A stretch of DNA of 64,000 bases from Dolomitihabitans soli (GTDB taxonomy: Bacteria > Actinomycetota > Actinomycetes > Streptosporangiales > Streptosporangiaceae). The stretch covers positions 496,001 through 560,000 of the forward strand of contig NZ_JAKNTW010000005.1 in assembly GCF_022213955.1 (NCBI RefSeq). The letters are read 5' to 3'. Within the stretch, counting starts at the first letter, position 1. Every line of letters starts with the position of its first letter. Below the pieces are notes generated by a model. It was not told where the DNA came from. It saw only the letters and a list, made by a program, of their open reading frames with translations, and did no database searches. The position numbers were made by a program, and so were the translations under genes. Shown piece after piece: positions 44,599-53,843 of this stretch.

Positions 44599-46103
44599 GC
44601 ACCGCCTCCGGCGTCACCGCGGTCGTGCTGGTGATGCTCGCGGCGGTGCTGATCGGCGCCTTCGGCCTGCGGCTCTCGCGGACCACCTCCGACTTCTACG
44701 TGGCCTCGCGGTCGGTCTCGCCGCTGTGGAACGCCTCGGCGATCGGCGGGGAGTATCTCTCGGCGGCCTCCTTCCTCGGCATCGCGGGCCTGATCCTCGC
44801 CTACGGGGCGGACATGCTGTGGCTGCCGGTCGGCTGGACGGGTGGCTACCTGGTGCTGCTGGTCCTGGTGTCGGCTCCGCTGCGCAGGTCGGGGGCCTAC
44901 ACGCTGCCGGACTTCGCCGAGGCGCGGCTGTCGTCGATGACCGTCAGGCGTACGGCGAGCGTGCTCGTGGTGCTGATCGGCTGGTTCTACCTGATGCCGC
45001 AGTTCCAGAGCGCGGGGCTGGTGCTGCGGGCGGTCACCGGCGCACCCGTCTGGGTGGGGGGAGTGCTGGTGGCGGTGGTGGTGGCCGTCAACGTGCTGTC
45101 GGGGGGCATGCGCTCGATCACCTTCGTCCAGGCGTTCCAGTACTGGCTCAAGCTGACCGCGCTGGCGCTTCCCGTGATCTTCCTGTTGATGGCCTGGCGG
45201 GCCGACGGAGCCCCGGGGATCTCCGCCCAGGACGCGGCCACCTGGGCCCTGCCCCTGGCCAGCGGCAGGGACTTCCCGATCTACTCCACCTACTCGCTGA
45301 TCCTGGCCACGTTCCTGGGCACCATGGGCCTGCCGCACGTGCTGGTCCGCTTCTACACCAATCCGGACGGCCGGGCGGCTCGCCGTACGACGCTGGTGGT
45401 GCTCTCGTTGCTGGGCGCCTTCTACCTGCTGCCCGCCGTCTACGGCGCGCTCGGCCGGCTCTACACGCCGGAGCTGCTGGTCGCGGGCCGTACCGACGAG
45501 GTGGTGCTGACGCTGCCGGGGCGGCTGGTCGGCGGGACGCTGGGGGAGCTGTTGTCGGCGCTGGTGACGGCGGGCGCGTTCGCGGCGTTCCTGTCCACGT
45601 CGTCGGGGCTGACGGTGTCGGTGGCCGGGGTGATCGGGCAGGACATTCTGCGCGGCGGGGTGCGTTCCTTCCAGGTGGCCACGGTGCTGGCGGTGATCGT
45701 CCCGCTGGTGCTCGCCTCGGTCGCCCGGTCACTGCCGGTGGCCGACGTGGTGGGGCTGGCTTTCGCGGTGGCGGCGTCGTCGTTCTGCCCGTTGCTAGTG
45801 CTCGGCATCTGGTGGTGGCGGCTCACCTCGACGGGCGCGATGGCCGGTCTGCTGGCCGGCGGCGGCCTGGCCTGTACGGCGGTGCTGACCACGGTCGTCG
45901 GCGGGCCGTACGAGGGGTGGATCGGGGCGCTACTCGCCCAGCCGGCCGCCTGGACGGTGCCCGTCGCCTTCATCGTGATGATCGTCGTCTCGCTGGCGAC
46001 GCCCGACCGGGTGCCCGTGGACGTCGCGCGTACGATGGTCCGGCTGCACACGCCGGAACGGCTGAACGTCAACCGCGGCGACTGGCGGCCCCGGCGAAGT
46101 TGA
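44595..46103 (+). CDS. Sodium:solute symporter (ActP/MctC-like), first copy
   Basis: The 502-residue SSS-family transporter has 13 predicted membrane helices, with NASAIGGEYLSAASFLGIAG near the N-terminus (sodium/substrate site region) and GLPHVLVRFYTNPD, a hallmark of the ActP/MctC acetate-pyruvate-propionate group. Its helper subunit precedes it. The family imports short monocarboxylates with sodium or protons. It is the more diverged of the two copies here and probably has a different substrate preference from the copy at 46602. Likely controlled by the LytS/LytTR pair upstream. Confidence 0.92.
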   Translation: MSTASGVTAVVLVMLAAVLIGAFGLRLSRTTSDFYVASRSVSPLWNASAIGGEYLSAASFLGIAGLILAYGADMLWLPVGWTGGYLVLLVLVSAPLRRSGAYTLPDFAEARLSSMTVRRTASVLVVLIGWFYLMPQFQSAGLVLRAVTGAPVWVGGVLVAVVVAVNVLSGGMRSITFVQAFQYWLKLTALALPVIFLLMAWRADGAPGISAQDAATWALPLASGRDFPIYSTYSLILATFLGTMGLPHVLVRFYTNPDGRAARRTTLVVLSLLGAFYLLPAVYGALGRLYTPELLVAGRTDEVVLTLPGRLVGGTLGELLSALVTAGAFAAFLSTSSGLTVSVAGVIGQDILRGGVRSFQVATVLAVIVPLVLASVARSLPVADVVGLAFAVAASSFCPLLVLGIWWWRLTSTGAMAGLLAGGGLACTAVLTTVVGGPYEGWIGALLAQPAAWTVPVAFIVMIVVSLATPDRVPVDVARTMVRLHTPERLNVNRGDWRPRRS

Positions 46104-46263
46104 TCGACCGCTCATCGCCGATATCCGACCTTTCACCGCAAGGTGGGATCAGCTGGCCGCCACGCCGGGCCGACTCGGCGAACAGCCCGCCTGACCCCCT
46201 CGGCGGGAGATACCTTCCCCTCCTACCGTGGGCGTGATCCGCATCACATGCGTGGGAGGTCCA

Positions 46264-46605
46264 GTGACGACGCGAGAACATGATTCATCCGTATATGAAC
46301 AGGTGCAGGGCAGCGAGGAGTTCCAGGAGCTGAAGCGGCGTTTCCGCGCGTGGACCTTCCCGATGACCGCCGCATTCCTGGCGTGGTATCTGCTTTATGT
46401 GGTTATGTCCGGTTGGGCCCGTGACTTCATGGGCGCCAAGGTCATCGGCAACATCAATGTGGCCTTGATCTTCGGCGTGCTGCAGTTCGTCTCGACGTTC
46501 GCCATCGCGTGGGCGTATTCGCGGCACATGGAGAAGAAGATCGACCCGCTGGCCGACAAGCTCCGCCACGAGGTCGAGGGTGGCGCGGAGGGGACGACGA
46601 AGTGA
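46264..46605 (+). CDS. DUF485 membrane protein, second symporter subunit
   Basis: The 113-residue protein carries the typical DUF485 core: EFQELKRRFRAWTFPMTAAF, then YLLYVVMSGWARDFMG, then INVALIFGVLQFVSTFAIAW, followed by a basic/acidic tail. GTG 46264 is chosen because GGGAGG lies just upstream; an upstream GTG at 46228 lacks one. It overlaps the second symporter by 4 bp. Confidence 0.92.
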   Translation: MTTREHDSSVYEQVQGSEEFQELKRRFRAWTFPMTAAFLAWYLLYVVMSGWARDFMGAKVIGNINVALIFGVLQFVSTFAIAWAYSRHMEKKIDPLADKLRHEVEGGAEGTTK

Positions 46606-48209
46606 GTTCGGGGACGCTTTCCACCATCCTGTTCCTGTTGTTCGTCGCGGTGACGCTGGGCATCACCTTCTGGGCCAGCAGGAACACCAAGACCGCTGCC
46701 GACTACTACGCCGGCGGCCGGTCCTTCACCGGCGCGCAGAACGGCCTGGCCATCGGCGGCGACTACATGTCCGCCGCGTCCTTCCTCGGCATCGCGGGCA
46801 TCATCGCGCTGTCCGGCTACGACGGGTTCCTCTACTCCATCGGCTTCCTGGTCGCCTGGCTGGTGGCGCTGCTGCTGGTCGCCGAGCTGATGCGGAACTC
46901 CGGCAAGTTCACCATGGCCGACGTGCTGGCCTTCCGGATGAGCCCGCGGCCGGTGCGGACCGCCGCCGGCGTCTCCACCATCACGGTGAGCATCTTCTAC
47001 CTGCTGGCCCAGATGGTCGGCGCGGGCGCGCTGGTCGGCCTGCTGCTCGGCATCACCGGCGAGGCCGCCAAGGCGTGGACCATCGTCGCCGTCGGCATCC
47101 TGATGATCATCTACGTGGTGGTCGGCGGCATGAAGGGCACCACCTGGGTGCAGATCGTCAAGGCCGTGCTGCTGATGAGCGGCGCGACCCTGGTGACGCT
47201 GCTGGTGCTCGGCAAGTTCGGCTTCAACCTGTCCGCCCTCCTCGGCGAGGCGGCGGCGCAGAGCGGCAAGCCCGGTTTCCTGGAGCCCGGCCTGAAGTAC
47301 GGCACCGAGGCGCAGGGACTCGCCGGCAAGATCGACCTGATCAGCCTCGGCCTCGCCCTGGTGCTCGGCACCGCCGGCCTGCCGCACATCCTGATCCGCT
47401 TCTACACCGTGCCCACCGCGAAGGACGCGCGGAAGTCGGTGCTCTGGGGCATCGGCATCATCGGCGTCTTCTACCTGCTCACCCTGGTGCTCGGCTTCGG
47501 CGCCGCGGCGCTGGTGGGCGGGAAGGCGATCGTCGCGCAGGACAAGGCGGGCAACACCGCCGCGCCGCAGCTCGCCGAGGCGATCGGCACGGCCATCTTC
47601 GGCGACCTCGGCGGCACGATCCTGCTGGCCATCATCGCGGCGGTGGCGTTCGCCACGATCCTGGCGGTCGTCGCCGGGCTCACCCTGGCCTCCTCCTCCA
47701 GCTTCTCCCACGACCTGTACGCGCACGTGTTCAAGCGCGGCAATGTGACGGAGAAGGAGGAAGTGGTCGTCGCCAGGATCTCCGCGCTGGTCATCGGCGC
47801 GGTCTCCATCGGCCTCGGCATCCTCGCCCAGGGGCAGAACGTCGCCTTCCTGGTCGCGCTGGCCTTCGCGGTGGCGGCGTCGGGCAACCTGCCGGCGATC
47901 CTCTACAGCCTGTTCTGGAAGAGGTTCAACACCTCGGGCGCCGTGTCCGCGATCTACGGCGGCCTGGGCTCCGCCCTGATCCTGGTGATCTTCTCACCGG
48001 TCGTGTCGGGCAGCGCCACCGCGTTGTTCCCCGGCGCCGACTTCGCCTGGTTCCCGCTGCAGAACCCGGGCATCGTGTCCATCCCGCTCGGCTTCTTCGC
48101 CGGCTGGCTCGGCACCGTGCTCAGCAAGGAGTACAACGCGAGCAAGTACGCCGAGATCGAGGTCCGCTCGATGACCGGCGTGGGCATGGAGAAGGCCGAC
48201 GGCCACTAG
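46602..48209 (+). CDS. Sodium:solute symporter, cation acetate symporter (ActP/MctC-like), second copy
   Basis: This 535-residue transporter is a canonical ActP/MctC-like protein: TKTAADYYAGGRSFTGAQNG, GDYMSAASFLGIAGI, VVGGMKGTTWVQIVKA and GLPHILIRFYTVP. Thirteen membrane helices are expected. It should import acetate, pyruvate or propionate. GTG 46602 overlaps the stop of its DUF485 partner. Together with the neighbouring pair it makes a duplicated carboxylate-uptake system under a two-component regulator. A terminator hairpin follows at 48225. Confidence 0.95.
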   Translation: MSSGTLSTILFLLFVAVTLGITFWASRNTKTAADYYAGGRSFTGAQNGLAIGGDYMSAASFLGIAGIIALSGYDGFLYSIGFLVAWLVALLLVAELMRNSGKFTMADVLAFRMSPRPVRTAAGVSTITVSIFYLLAQMVGAGALVGLLLGITGEAAKAWTIVAVGILMIIYVVVGGMKGTTWVQIVKAVLLMSGATLVTLLVLGKFGFNLSALLGEAAAQSGKPGFLEPGLKYGTEAQGLAGKIDLISLGLALVLGTAGLPHILIRFYTVPTAKDARKSVLWGIGIIGVFYLLTLVLGFGAAALVGGKAIVAQDKAGNTAAPQLAEAIGTAIFGDLGGTILLAIIAAVAFATILAVVAGLTLASSSSFSHDLYAHVFKRGNVTEKEEVVVARISALVIGAVSIGLGILAQGQNVAFLVALAFAVAASGNLPAILYSLFWKRFNTSGAVSAIYGGLGSALILVIFSPVVSGSATALFPGADFAWFPLQNPGIVSIPLGFFAGWLGTVLSKEYNASKYAEIEVRSMTGVGMEKADGH

Positions 48210-48224
48210 CCGTCCGCACCGACG

Positions 48225-48254
48225 GGCCCGGTCGTGGACTGCCACGGCCGGGCC
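48225..48254 (+). terminator. Terminator hairpin between symporter and WS/DGAT genes
   Basis: A 13-bp stem with a single G-T wobble (GGCCCGGTCGTGG / CCACGGCCGGGCC) around an ACTG loop, followed by TTCGGT. It lies between convergent genes and could work for both. Confidence 0.8.
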
Positions 48255-48259
48255 TTCGG

Positions 48260-49759
48260 TCATCCGGCCCGCAGCCGTTCGCCGGCCGGATCGGCCACCC
48301 GGGCGGGGGCGCTCTCGGGGACACTCTCGGGGACGAGGGCCGACAGTTCATCCAGGGCCTCGCGGAGGTGGCCGAACAGCCGCCACACGTCGTCCACGCG
48401 GCCGGGGTCGGCGATCACCCCGAAGTCGAGGGAGCCGTCGTAGGAGAAGCAGGTGATGCTGAGCCCGCCGCTCACGTCGGTGAGCACCGAGATCGGGTGG
48501 TACGCCTCCACCCTGCCGCCGCACAGGTACAGCGGGAACTGCGGTCCGGGCACGTTGGAGATGATCAGGTTGATCGGCGGGAAGGCGAGCGAGGCGAGCC
48601 GGAAGACCGGGGCGGTGGCCATCGCCGTCACGGGGGCGGGCAGCAGGGCGCACAACTCGCTCAGCCAGGTGGCGGGGGAGCGGGCGAAACGGCGCTTGGC
48701 CGAGCGCATGGTGACCTTGACCGCCTGGAGCCGTTCGCGCGGGGACGTGAGGTCGGTGGGAATCGGGGCGACCATGGCGGAGATCCGGTTGCCCGGGGCC
48801 CGGTCCGGCTCCGCCGTACGGACGGCTACCGGGACGGCGGCGATCAGCGGCCGGTCGGGCAGCGCGTCGTGTTCCCGCAGCCAGGCGCGCAACGCCGAGG
48901 CGCACATCGTCATCACCACGTCGTTCACGCTCATCCCGAACGCCCCCGCGATCCGCTTGACCTCGCCGAGGGGCAGCGAGCCGTACGCGAACCGCCGTTC
49001 CGGGCCGATCGGCCCGTTGAACGGCGTGCGCGGCACCCCCAGCCCGGGCAGGTCCGGCATCTTCCGGGTGTCGCCCGACATCAGCCGGGCCGCCCGCGCC
49101 ACCAGCCGCGCGCCGGGCAGCCCCGCCGCGAGTGGCACCGCGTCCAGGTCGGCGGCGGTACGGCGGAGCGACCCGAGCGCCCGCAGCGGATGGGTCATCG
49201 ACCGGGTCACGGCGTCGGCCAGCATGGTCAGCGGGGCCGGGGCGGTGACGCGCTCCGGTTCGGCGGGCGGCTCGACCGTGCGCGGCTCCGGCGACAGGTC
49301 GAGCAGGGCGGCGAGCGTGTCCGCGCCGGAGACGCCGTCGATGGCGCAGTGGTGCACCTTGGTGTAGAGCGCGACCCGGCCGCCGGAGAGCCCGTGGATC
49401 AGGTGCATCTCCCACAACGGGCGGCGACGGTCGAGGCGGCGCTCGTGGATTCTGGCCACCACGTCGGGGAGCAGTCCGGGAGCGGGCAGGGTGAGCTCGT
49501 GGACGTGGTCGGCGGGATCGAAGCCGGGGTCCTCCGTCCAGTAGGGGTGATCCAGTCCGAACGGGACGTCGGCCAGCCGCTGCCGCAGAGCGGGCGCGAG
49601 ATGGATCCGCGTGCGCAGCAGCGCCACCAGACCGTCCCGGGTGATCGCGCCCGAGGGGGCGCAGGCCGGGTCGAGGATCGCCATCCCGGCCACGTGGGCG
49701 GTGGTGGTCGCCGATTCGGCGTGCAGGAACTGCGCGTCGAGCGCGGAGAGCTGGCGCAT
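48260..49759 (-). CDS. Wax ester synthase/diacylglycerol acyltransferase (WS/DGAT)
   Basis: The 499-residue enzyme esterifies fatty alcohols or diacylglycerol with acyl-CoA, making storage lipid. The catalytic motif is HHCAIDG (His136-His137, Asp141). The family blocks PLWEMHLIHGL, NDVVMTMCASALRAWL and NLIISNVPGPQFPLYLCG are all present. ATG 49759 has AGGAGG 8 nt upstream and gives the usual MRQLSALDAQFLHAE start; an in-frame ATG at 49798 has none. Such genes occur in multiple copies in actinomycetes that accumulate triacylglycerol. It appears monocistronic. Confidence 0.95.
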   Translation of the reverse strand: MRQLSALDAQFLHAESATTTAHVAGMAILDPACAPSGAITRDGLVALLRTRIHLAPALRQRLADVPFGLDHPYWTEDPGFDPADHVHELTLPAPGLLPDVVARIHERRLDRRRPLWEMHLIHGLSGGRVALYTKVHHCAIDGVSGADTLAALLDLSPEPRTVEPPAEPERVTAPAPLTMLADAVTRSMTHPLRALGSLRRTAADLDAVPLAAGLPGARLVARAARLMSGDTRKMPDLPGLGVPRTPFNGPIGPERRFAYGSLPLGEVKRIAGAFGMSVNDVVMTMCASALRAWLREHDALPDRPLIAAVPVAVRTAEPDRAPGNRISAMVAPIPTDLTSPRERLQAVKVTMRSAKRRFARSPATWLSELCALLPAPVTAMATAPVFRLASLAFPPINLIISNVPGPQFPLYLCGGRVEAYHPISVLTDVSGGLSITCFSYDGSLDFGVIADPGRVDDVWRLFGHLREALDELSALVPESVPESAPARVADPAGERLRAG

Positions 49760-49988
49760 CGTCGGGGCCTCCTGAAACGGGAATGTGAGCATCATCACGC
49801 CGCTGAGTTACCGGCGCGTTTCCTGAAGGTCTCCAGCACATTCTTCCAGGGGAATTTAGGCGTCAATGACCACTAATAGCGCGATTTGTTCTCATATATT
49901 GTTCTATATGCTGCTTGGGCTGCACTAATGGGCTGCCGTTTTCGACGCAGTGAGTTTCCTCTCACCAGTGCCCGGGGACGGCCCTTCG
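49760..49988. promoter_or_regulatory. A+T-rich promoter region upstream of WS/DGAT
   Basis: No gene is seen. The stretch 49840-49920 is A+T-rich and holds an inverted repeat CATATA-TTGTTC-TATATG (49893-49910), a candidate regulator site for the WS/DGAT gene. Confidence 0.35.
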
Positions 49989-51281
49989 TCACCGGGAGGC
50001 CGTCTCGACCCGCACCGGGTGCGCGACCACGGCGTCGAACAGGTAGCCATAAGTGTTGAACTGGGCCACGTCCGGTTGGCGAGCGCCGGTCTCGTCGCTC
50101 GCGCGGGCGAGCAGGACGTGCGGTCCCGGCCTGACCGGACGCCAGACGATCTGCCACGGCGCCCACGCCTCGGCGGGCCGCCGCCCGTCCAGATGGGCGT
50201 CCCGCCAGGTCGCGCCGCCGTCCGTGCTCGCCTCCACCCGCGTGATCCGCCCCTGGCCCGACCACGACCTGCCCCGCAGCACCTGCGGCCGGCCCGCCTG
50301 GATGACGGCGTCCCACGGCAGCTCGAACGCGCTCGTGATGCCCCGCGTGGTCAGCGGATCGCCGCCGCCGCACGGACGGCCGGGGCCGAACATCCGATAG
50401 AAACGGGTGTTCCACGGCGAGAAGAGCCGCTCGGCCGACACCTCGATGTCACCGACCCATTTGATCGACGCGATCCCGATCCACGACGGCACCACCAGCC
50501 GGACCGGGAAGCCGTGGTCCGGCGGCAGCGGCTCGCCGTTCATCTCGTAGGCCAGCAGCACGTCGTCGAGCGCCTTGGCGATCGGGAGCGGGCGGCGAAC
50601 CGGGCCATAGTCCACCCCGTCGCTGACGTAGTTCGCGTCCAGCCCGCTCGGCAGCACGTCGACCGCGTTCCCGGTGAGCCCGGCCTGCCGCAGCACGGTG
50701 GACAGCGGTACCCCCCGCCACCGCGCCACGCCCACCCCGCCCAGCCGCCACGGTGTGCCGGGAACCTCCTGCCCCTGCTGCGAGGCGAAGAACGAACGCC
50801 CGTTGCCCGCGCACTCGATCGCCACGTCGGCCGTCACCGACGGCAGCGCGAGCAGGTCGTCGTAGCCGAACTCCCGGGGGCTCGTCACCCCGCTCCCGTG
50901 GATCCGCAGCCGCCAGGTCGTGACGTCGATCAACGGGGTCGCGGTGTGGTTCCGCACGAAGAACCGGTCGTTGGGCACCTGGTAGCCGACCCCGCTCAGC
51001 GCCTCCCAGCGCGTCTCCGCGTTGGTCTCGTGCACCACGAACAACTCGTCGGGCAGCGGTTTGACGATCCCCGCGCCCCCGCTCACCCGGGTCGGCACGC
51101 CGCCGCCGGCCTGCCCCCGGCTCAGCACCGCTCTGCTCCCGCCGGGCCCGGTCTGACTCGCGCTCATCCTGTCCTCCCGGCCCTCACCGGTCCCCGTCCG
51201 GCTCACCAGCTCGCCGCGGGCCCTCGTCGTGGTCCTACCCCCGGCCGCTCCGACTGCACCGATCAGCTCCTCGTACGGCAT
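49989..51281 (-). CDS. Sulfite oxidase-like molybdopterin enzyme
   Basis: The 430-residue protein contains the sulfite-oxidase molybdopterin domain (FFVRNHTATPLIDV, ECAGNGRSFF with the molybdenum-ligand Cys157, then HGFPVRLVVPSWIGIASIKWV) and the C-terminal Mo-co dimerisation domain (STDGGATWRDAHL). No haem domain and no Tat signal are visible, so it may be cytosolic, or the start may be misplaced. ATG 51281 has GAGGAG upstream. The first 75 residues are low-complexity. Substrate could be sulfite or another oxyanion; the electron acceptor is unknown. Confidence 0.88.
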   Translation of the reverse strand: MPYEELIGAVGAAGGRTTTRARGELVSRTGTGEGREDRMSASQTGPGGSRAVLSRGQAGGGVPTRVSGGAGIVKPLPDELFVVHETNAETRWEALSGVGYQVPNDRFFVRNHTATPLIDVTTWRLRIHGSGVTSPREFGYDDLLALPSVTADVAIECAGNGRSFFASQQGQEVPGTPWRLGGVGVARWRGVPLSTVLRQAGLTGNAVDVLPSGLDANYVSDGVDYGPVRRPLPIAKALDDVLLAYEMNGEPLPPDHGFPVRLVVPSWIGIASIKWVGDIEVSAERLFSPWNTRFYRMFGPGRPCGGGDPLTTRGITSAFELPWDAVIQAGRPQVLRGRSWSGQGRITRVEASTDGGATWRDAHLDGRRPAEAWAPWQIVWRPVRPGPHVLLARASDETGARQPDVAQFNTYGYLFDAVVAHPVRVETASR

Positions 51282-51538
51282 GCGGCCCACTCCTCTTTCT
51301 TGGTTTACTTCATTTCCTACCAAGAGAGTATGTAATTGGGAAGTGGGCGGGGGGTTCCGGCCGGGGCGTGTCGCGGCTCAGATCCGATCTCCATGGCCCA
51401 GACCTGCCGCAGCTCGACGAACCGACGACCTCTCTCGACCGGACCGGCAGCAGGACGGCCCACATGTCCAACCGGACCCGGTAGCAGTACGACCCGCATG
51501 TCAGGCAGGTGGGCGGCTCGGGTCGGGAAGGCGGTGAC
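51282..51538. other. Intergenic region with imperfect direct repeats
   Basis: No gene is seen. Two diverged copies of roughly 30 bp (GGACCGGCAGCAGGACGGCC near 51440 and GGACCCGGTAGCAGTACGAC near 51474, each followed by CATGTC) lie in the second half. The first 60 bp contain the ribosome site and promoter of the sulfite-oxidase-like gene. Confidence 0.45.
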
Positions 51539-53236
51539 TCAGGGGCGGTGGAGGAAGGCGAGGAGGCGGTCGAGCGGCCAGGTGTTGATCACATCGTCGG
51601 TGGTCAGCCAGGCCCGCTGGGCGATGCCGATGCCGTAGTGCTGGTGGGCGAGGTGCGGGATCGCGTGCGAGTCGCTGTCGATGGAGAACTTGACGCCGTG
51701 GTGCCGGGCCAGCCGTACGAGGTCGGCGGGGAGGTCGGAGCGGTCGGGGTAGGCGTCGATCTCCATGACCGTGCCGGTGCGCGCCGCGCAGCGGAACACC
51801 GCCTCCCAGTCGGCGTCGACCGGCGGTCGCTTGCCGATCTTCCGGGTGGTGGGATGGCCGATGATGTGCACGTGCGGGTTCTCGCAGGCGGCGATGAACC
51901 TGGCCGTCATCTCCTCGCGGGACTGGGTGAAGTGCGAGTGCACACTGGCGACGGTGATGTCGAACCCTTGGAGGACCTCGGCCGGCCAGTCGACGGAACC
52001 ATCCGGGGCGATGTTCAGCTCGGTGCCGTGCAGCAACCGCATGTCCGGATATTTCTGTTGAAGGTGGCCGAGCTGCTCACGCTGCGCGAGGGCCTTGTCC
52101 AGCGTCATACGCTGCATGACCAGGTCGGGCGCGTGGTCGGTGACCGCGTAGTAGGAATAGCCCCGGCCCGCGGCGGCCGCCACCATCTCCGCCAGCGAGG
52201 CGATGCCGTCCGTCAGGTCGGTGTGGGTGTGCAGATCGCCCCTGAGATCCTCCAGGGTGACCACCTCGGGCAGCTTCCCGCCGAGCGCCGCCGCGACCTC
52301 GCCGCCGTCCTCCCGAAGGGTCGGCGGGATCCACGGCATGCCGAGCGCCTGGTAGATCTCCTCCTCGGTCCGCGAGGCGATCACCCGCTCGCCCTCGAAC
52401 AGGCCGTACTCCGACAGCTTCCAGCCCTTCTTGACCGCCATCTCCCGGATACGGACGTTGTGCTCCTTGGACCCCGTGAAGTACTGCATCGCGGCGCCCC
52501 ACGACTCGGCGGGCACCACCCGCAGATCCACCTGCAGCCCCTGCCTGGTGCGGATCGAGGTCTTCTTCTCCCCGGCCGCGATGACCTCCTCGACGTACGG
52601 CTGGGCGCGGAAGGCGGTCATCAGGGTCTCGGGCGCCACCGCCAGGATGTCGATGTCGCCGATCGTGTCGCGCATCCGCCGCAGCGACCCGGCATAGGCG
52701 ATCCGCTCCACCTGACCCGTCTCGGTCAGCGAGGTGATGATCTTCTCGGCGAGGTCCATGGCGACGCCGACGTGCACCCGCCGGCCCGCCTGCTCCATCT
52801 GCTCGATGCCCTTGAGCAGGTTCTCCTCGGTCCGGGCGCCGAAGCCCTTGAGGCCGGTCAGCCGCCCGGCCCTGATCGCCTCGGCGAGCGACTCGGGCGA
52901 GTCGATGCCCAGCTCGCCGTACAGGAAGATCGCCTTCTTCGGCCCCAGCGTCGGCACCCGGGTCATCCGCCGGACCCCTTCGGGCACCCGCCCCCGCAGG
53001 TCGTCGAGTTGCCGGAAGCTCCCTCTCGCCAGGAACTCCTCCACCTTCTTGGCGATCGCCTCGCCCACCCCCGGCACCCCGCGCACATCGGCGCCCGAGA
53101 TGTCCTCCGGGTAGCCCGCGATCGCCTTCGCCGCCTTCTGGTAACTCCGCACCCGGAAGGCGTCGCCCCCGTTGATCGCGAACAGATCCGCGTACTCCTC
53201 GAGAGCCGCCGCGGCCTCATCGTTTGCCCGAGCCAT
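51539..53236 (-). CDS. polX: Family X DNA polymerase with PHP domain
   Basis: The 565-residue protein has an N-terminal helix-hairpin-helix/8-kDa region (PGVGEAIAKKVEEFL, GFGARTEENLLKGI), the palm with catalytic aspartates in DTIGDIDILAV and LQVDLRVV, and a C-terminal PHP phosphoesterase domain starting at RGDLHTHTDLTDG and containing TDHAPDL and SIDSDSHA. PolX enzymes fill short gaps in base excision and double-strand break repair; the PHP part gives exonuclease or AP endonuclease activity. I start at ATG 53236 (MARANDEAAAALEEY) because TACGCT lies 7 nt upstream on the minus strand; an upstream frame start at 53266 would include the promoter. Confidence 0.93.
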   Translation of the reverse strand: MARANDEAAAALEEYADLFAINGGDAFRVRSYQKAAKAIAGYPEDISGADVRGVPGVGEAIAKKVEEFLARGSFRQLDDLRGRVPEGVRRMTRVPTLGPKKAIFLYGELGIDSPESLAEAIRAGRLTGLKGFGARTEENLLKGIEQMEQAGRRVHVGVAMDLAEKIITSLTETGQVERIAYAGSLRRMRDTIGDIDILAVAPETLMTAFRAQPYVEEVIAAGEKKTSIRTRQGLQVDLRVVPAESWGAAMQYFTGSKEHNVRIREMAVKKGWKLSEYGLFEGERVIASRTEEEIYQALGMPWIPPTLREDGGEVAAALGGKLPEVVTLEDLRGDLHTHTDLTDGIASLAEMVAAAAGRGYSYYAVTDHAPDLVMQRMTLDKALAQREQLGHLQQKYPDMRLLHGTELNIAPDGSVDWPAEVLQGFDITVASVHSHFTQSREEMTARFIAACENPHVHIIGHPTTRKIGKRPPVDADWEAVFRCAARTGTVMEIDAYPDRSDLPADLVRLARHHGVKFSIDSDSHAIPHLAHQHYGIGIAQRAWLTTDDVINTWPLDRLLAFLHRP

Positions 53237-53346
53237 ATGCCACAGCGTAGGCGCTCCCCCCGACAATTCGCCGTTCGCCCTCCAGGTCAGGGCGGGGTCA
53301 GTATTTGGTCACGGGGGGTAACGAGCCGAGAGAGTAGGGTGTGAAA

Positions 53347-53670
53347 GTGGTTGACCTGGCCCAGGCCGAGGTGCTCATCGTCGCGCTGCAGACGGAGGTT
53401 CGCGACATCAATGCGAGACTCGTCAAGGTAGAGAAGACATCGCACCTCGGGGCAACAGTGAGCGATCATTCAGTGGAGCTGGACAGGCACACCGACCTGC
53501 TGCACGAGATCAGGCGGCAGACCGACCGGATCGGCGCCCCCGCAGATTCGGACAAGACCGTCTGGTCCCGGCTCGATGACCACGATCGGATCCTCAACGA
53601 GCACAGCGTCATCCTGAACGAGCACAGTGCCATGCTCAAGGAGATCCTTGCGATCGTGAAGCAGAACTAG
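53347..53670 (+). CDS. Small coiled-coil protein
   Basis: The 107-residue protein has no recognised family. It is hydrophilic and predicted helical, with two heptad-rich stretches: residues about 1-30 (AEVLIVALQTEVRDINARLV) and a C-terminal DHDRILNEHSVILNEHSAML built on a 7-residue repeat (x-L-N-E-H-S-x). It is probably an oligomeric coiled coil. The start is placed at GTG 53347, exactly 6 nt after TAGGGT (53335-53340); GTG 53341 directly abuts that box. It is divergent from polX, 110 bp away, and ends in a perfect terminator. Confidence 0.7.
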   Translation: MVDLAQAEVLIVALQTEVRDINARLVKVEKTSHLGATVSDHSVELDRHTDLLHEIRRQTDRIGAPADSDKTVWSRLDDHDRILNEHSVILNEHSAMLKEILAIVKQN

Positions 53671-53681
53671 CGACCCGTTCG

Positions 53682-53709
53682 CAGGTCCCCGCCGTGCGGC
53701 GGGGACCTG
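53682..53709 (+). terminator. Perfect 12-bp terminator hairpin
   Basis: CAGGTCCCCGCC and GGCGGGGACCTG flank a GTGC loop, 11 bp after the coiled-coil gene. Confidence 0.88.
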
Positions 53710-53843
53710 TGGCGCGGTGCCGGGCCGGGCTCGAAGGGTCACGAGTGCATCCGAGTCGTCACGGCGACCGGCCACGCGCGCCCGAGTGGCGTGCATCCGC
53801 GGACACCCGCCGCCTGCGGCGCGTGGCGCCGGCGTGGCATGCC

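Noticed and set aside
46580-49876. A 1098-codon plus-strand open frame
   Set aside because: It runs through the symporter in another frame and antisense to the WS/DGAT gene; both of those are clear real genes.
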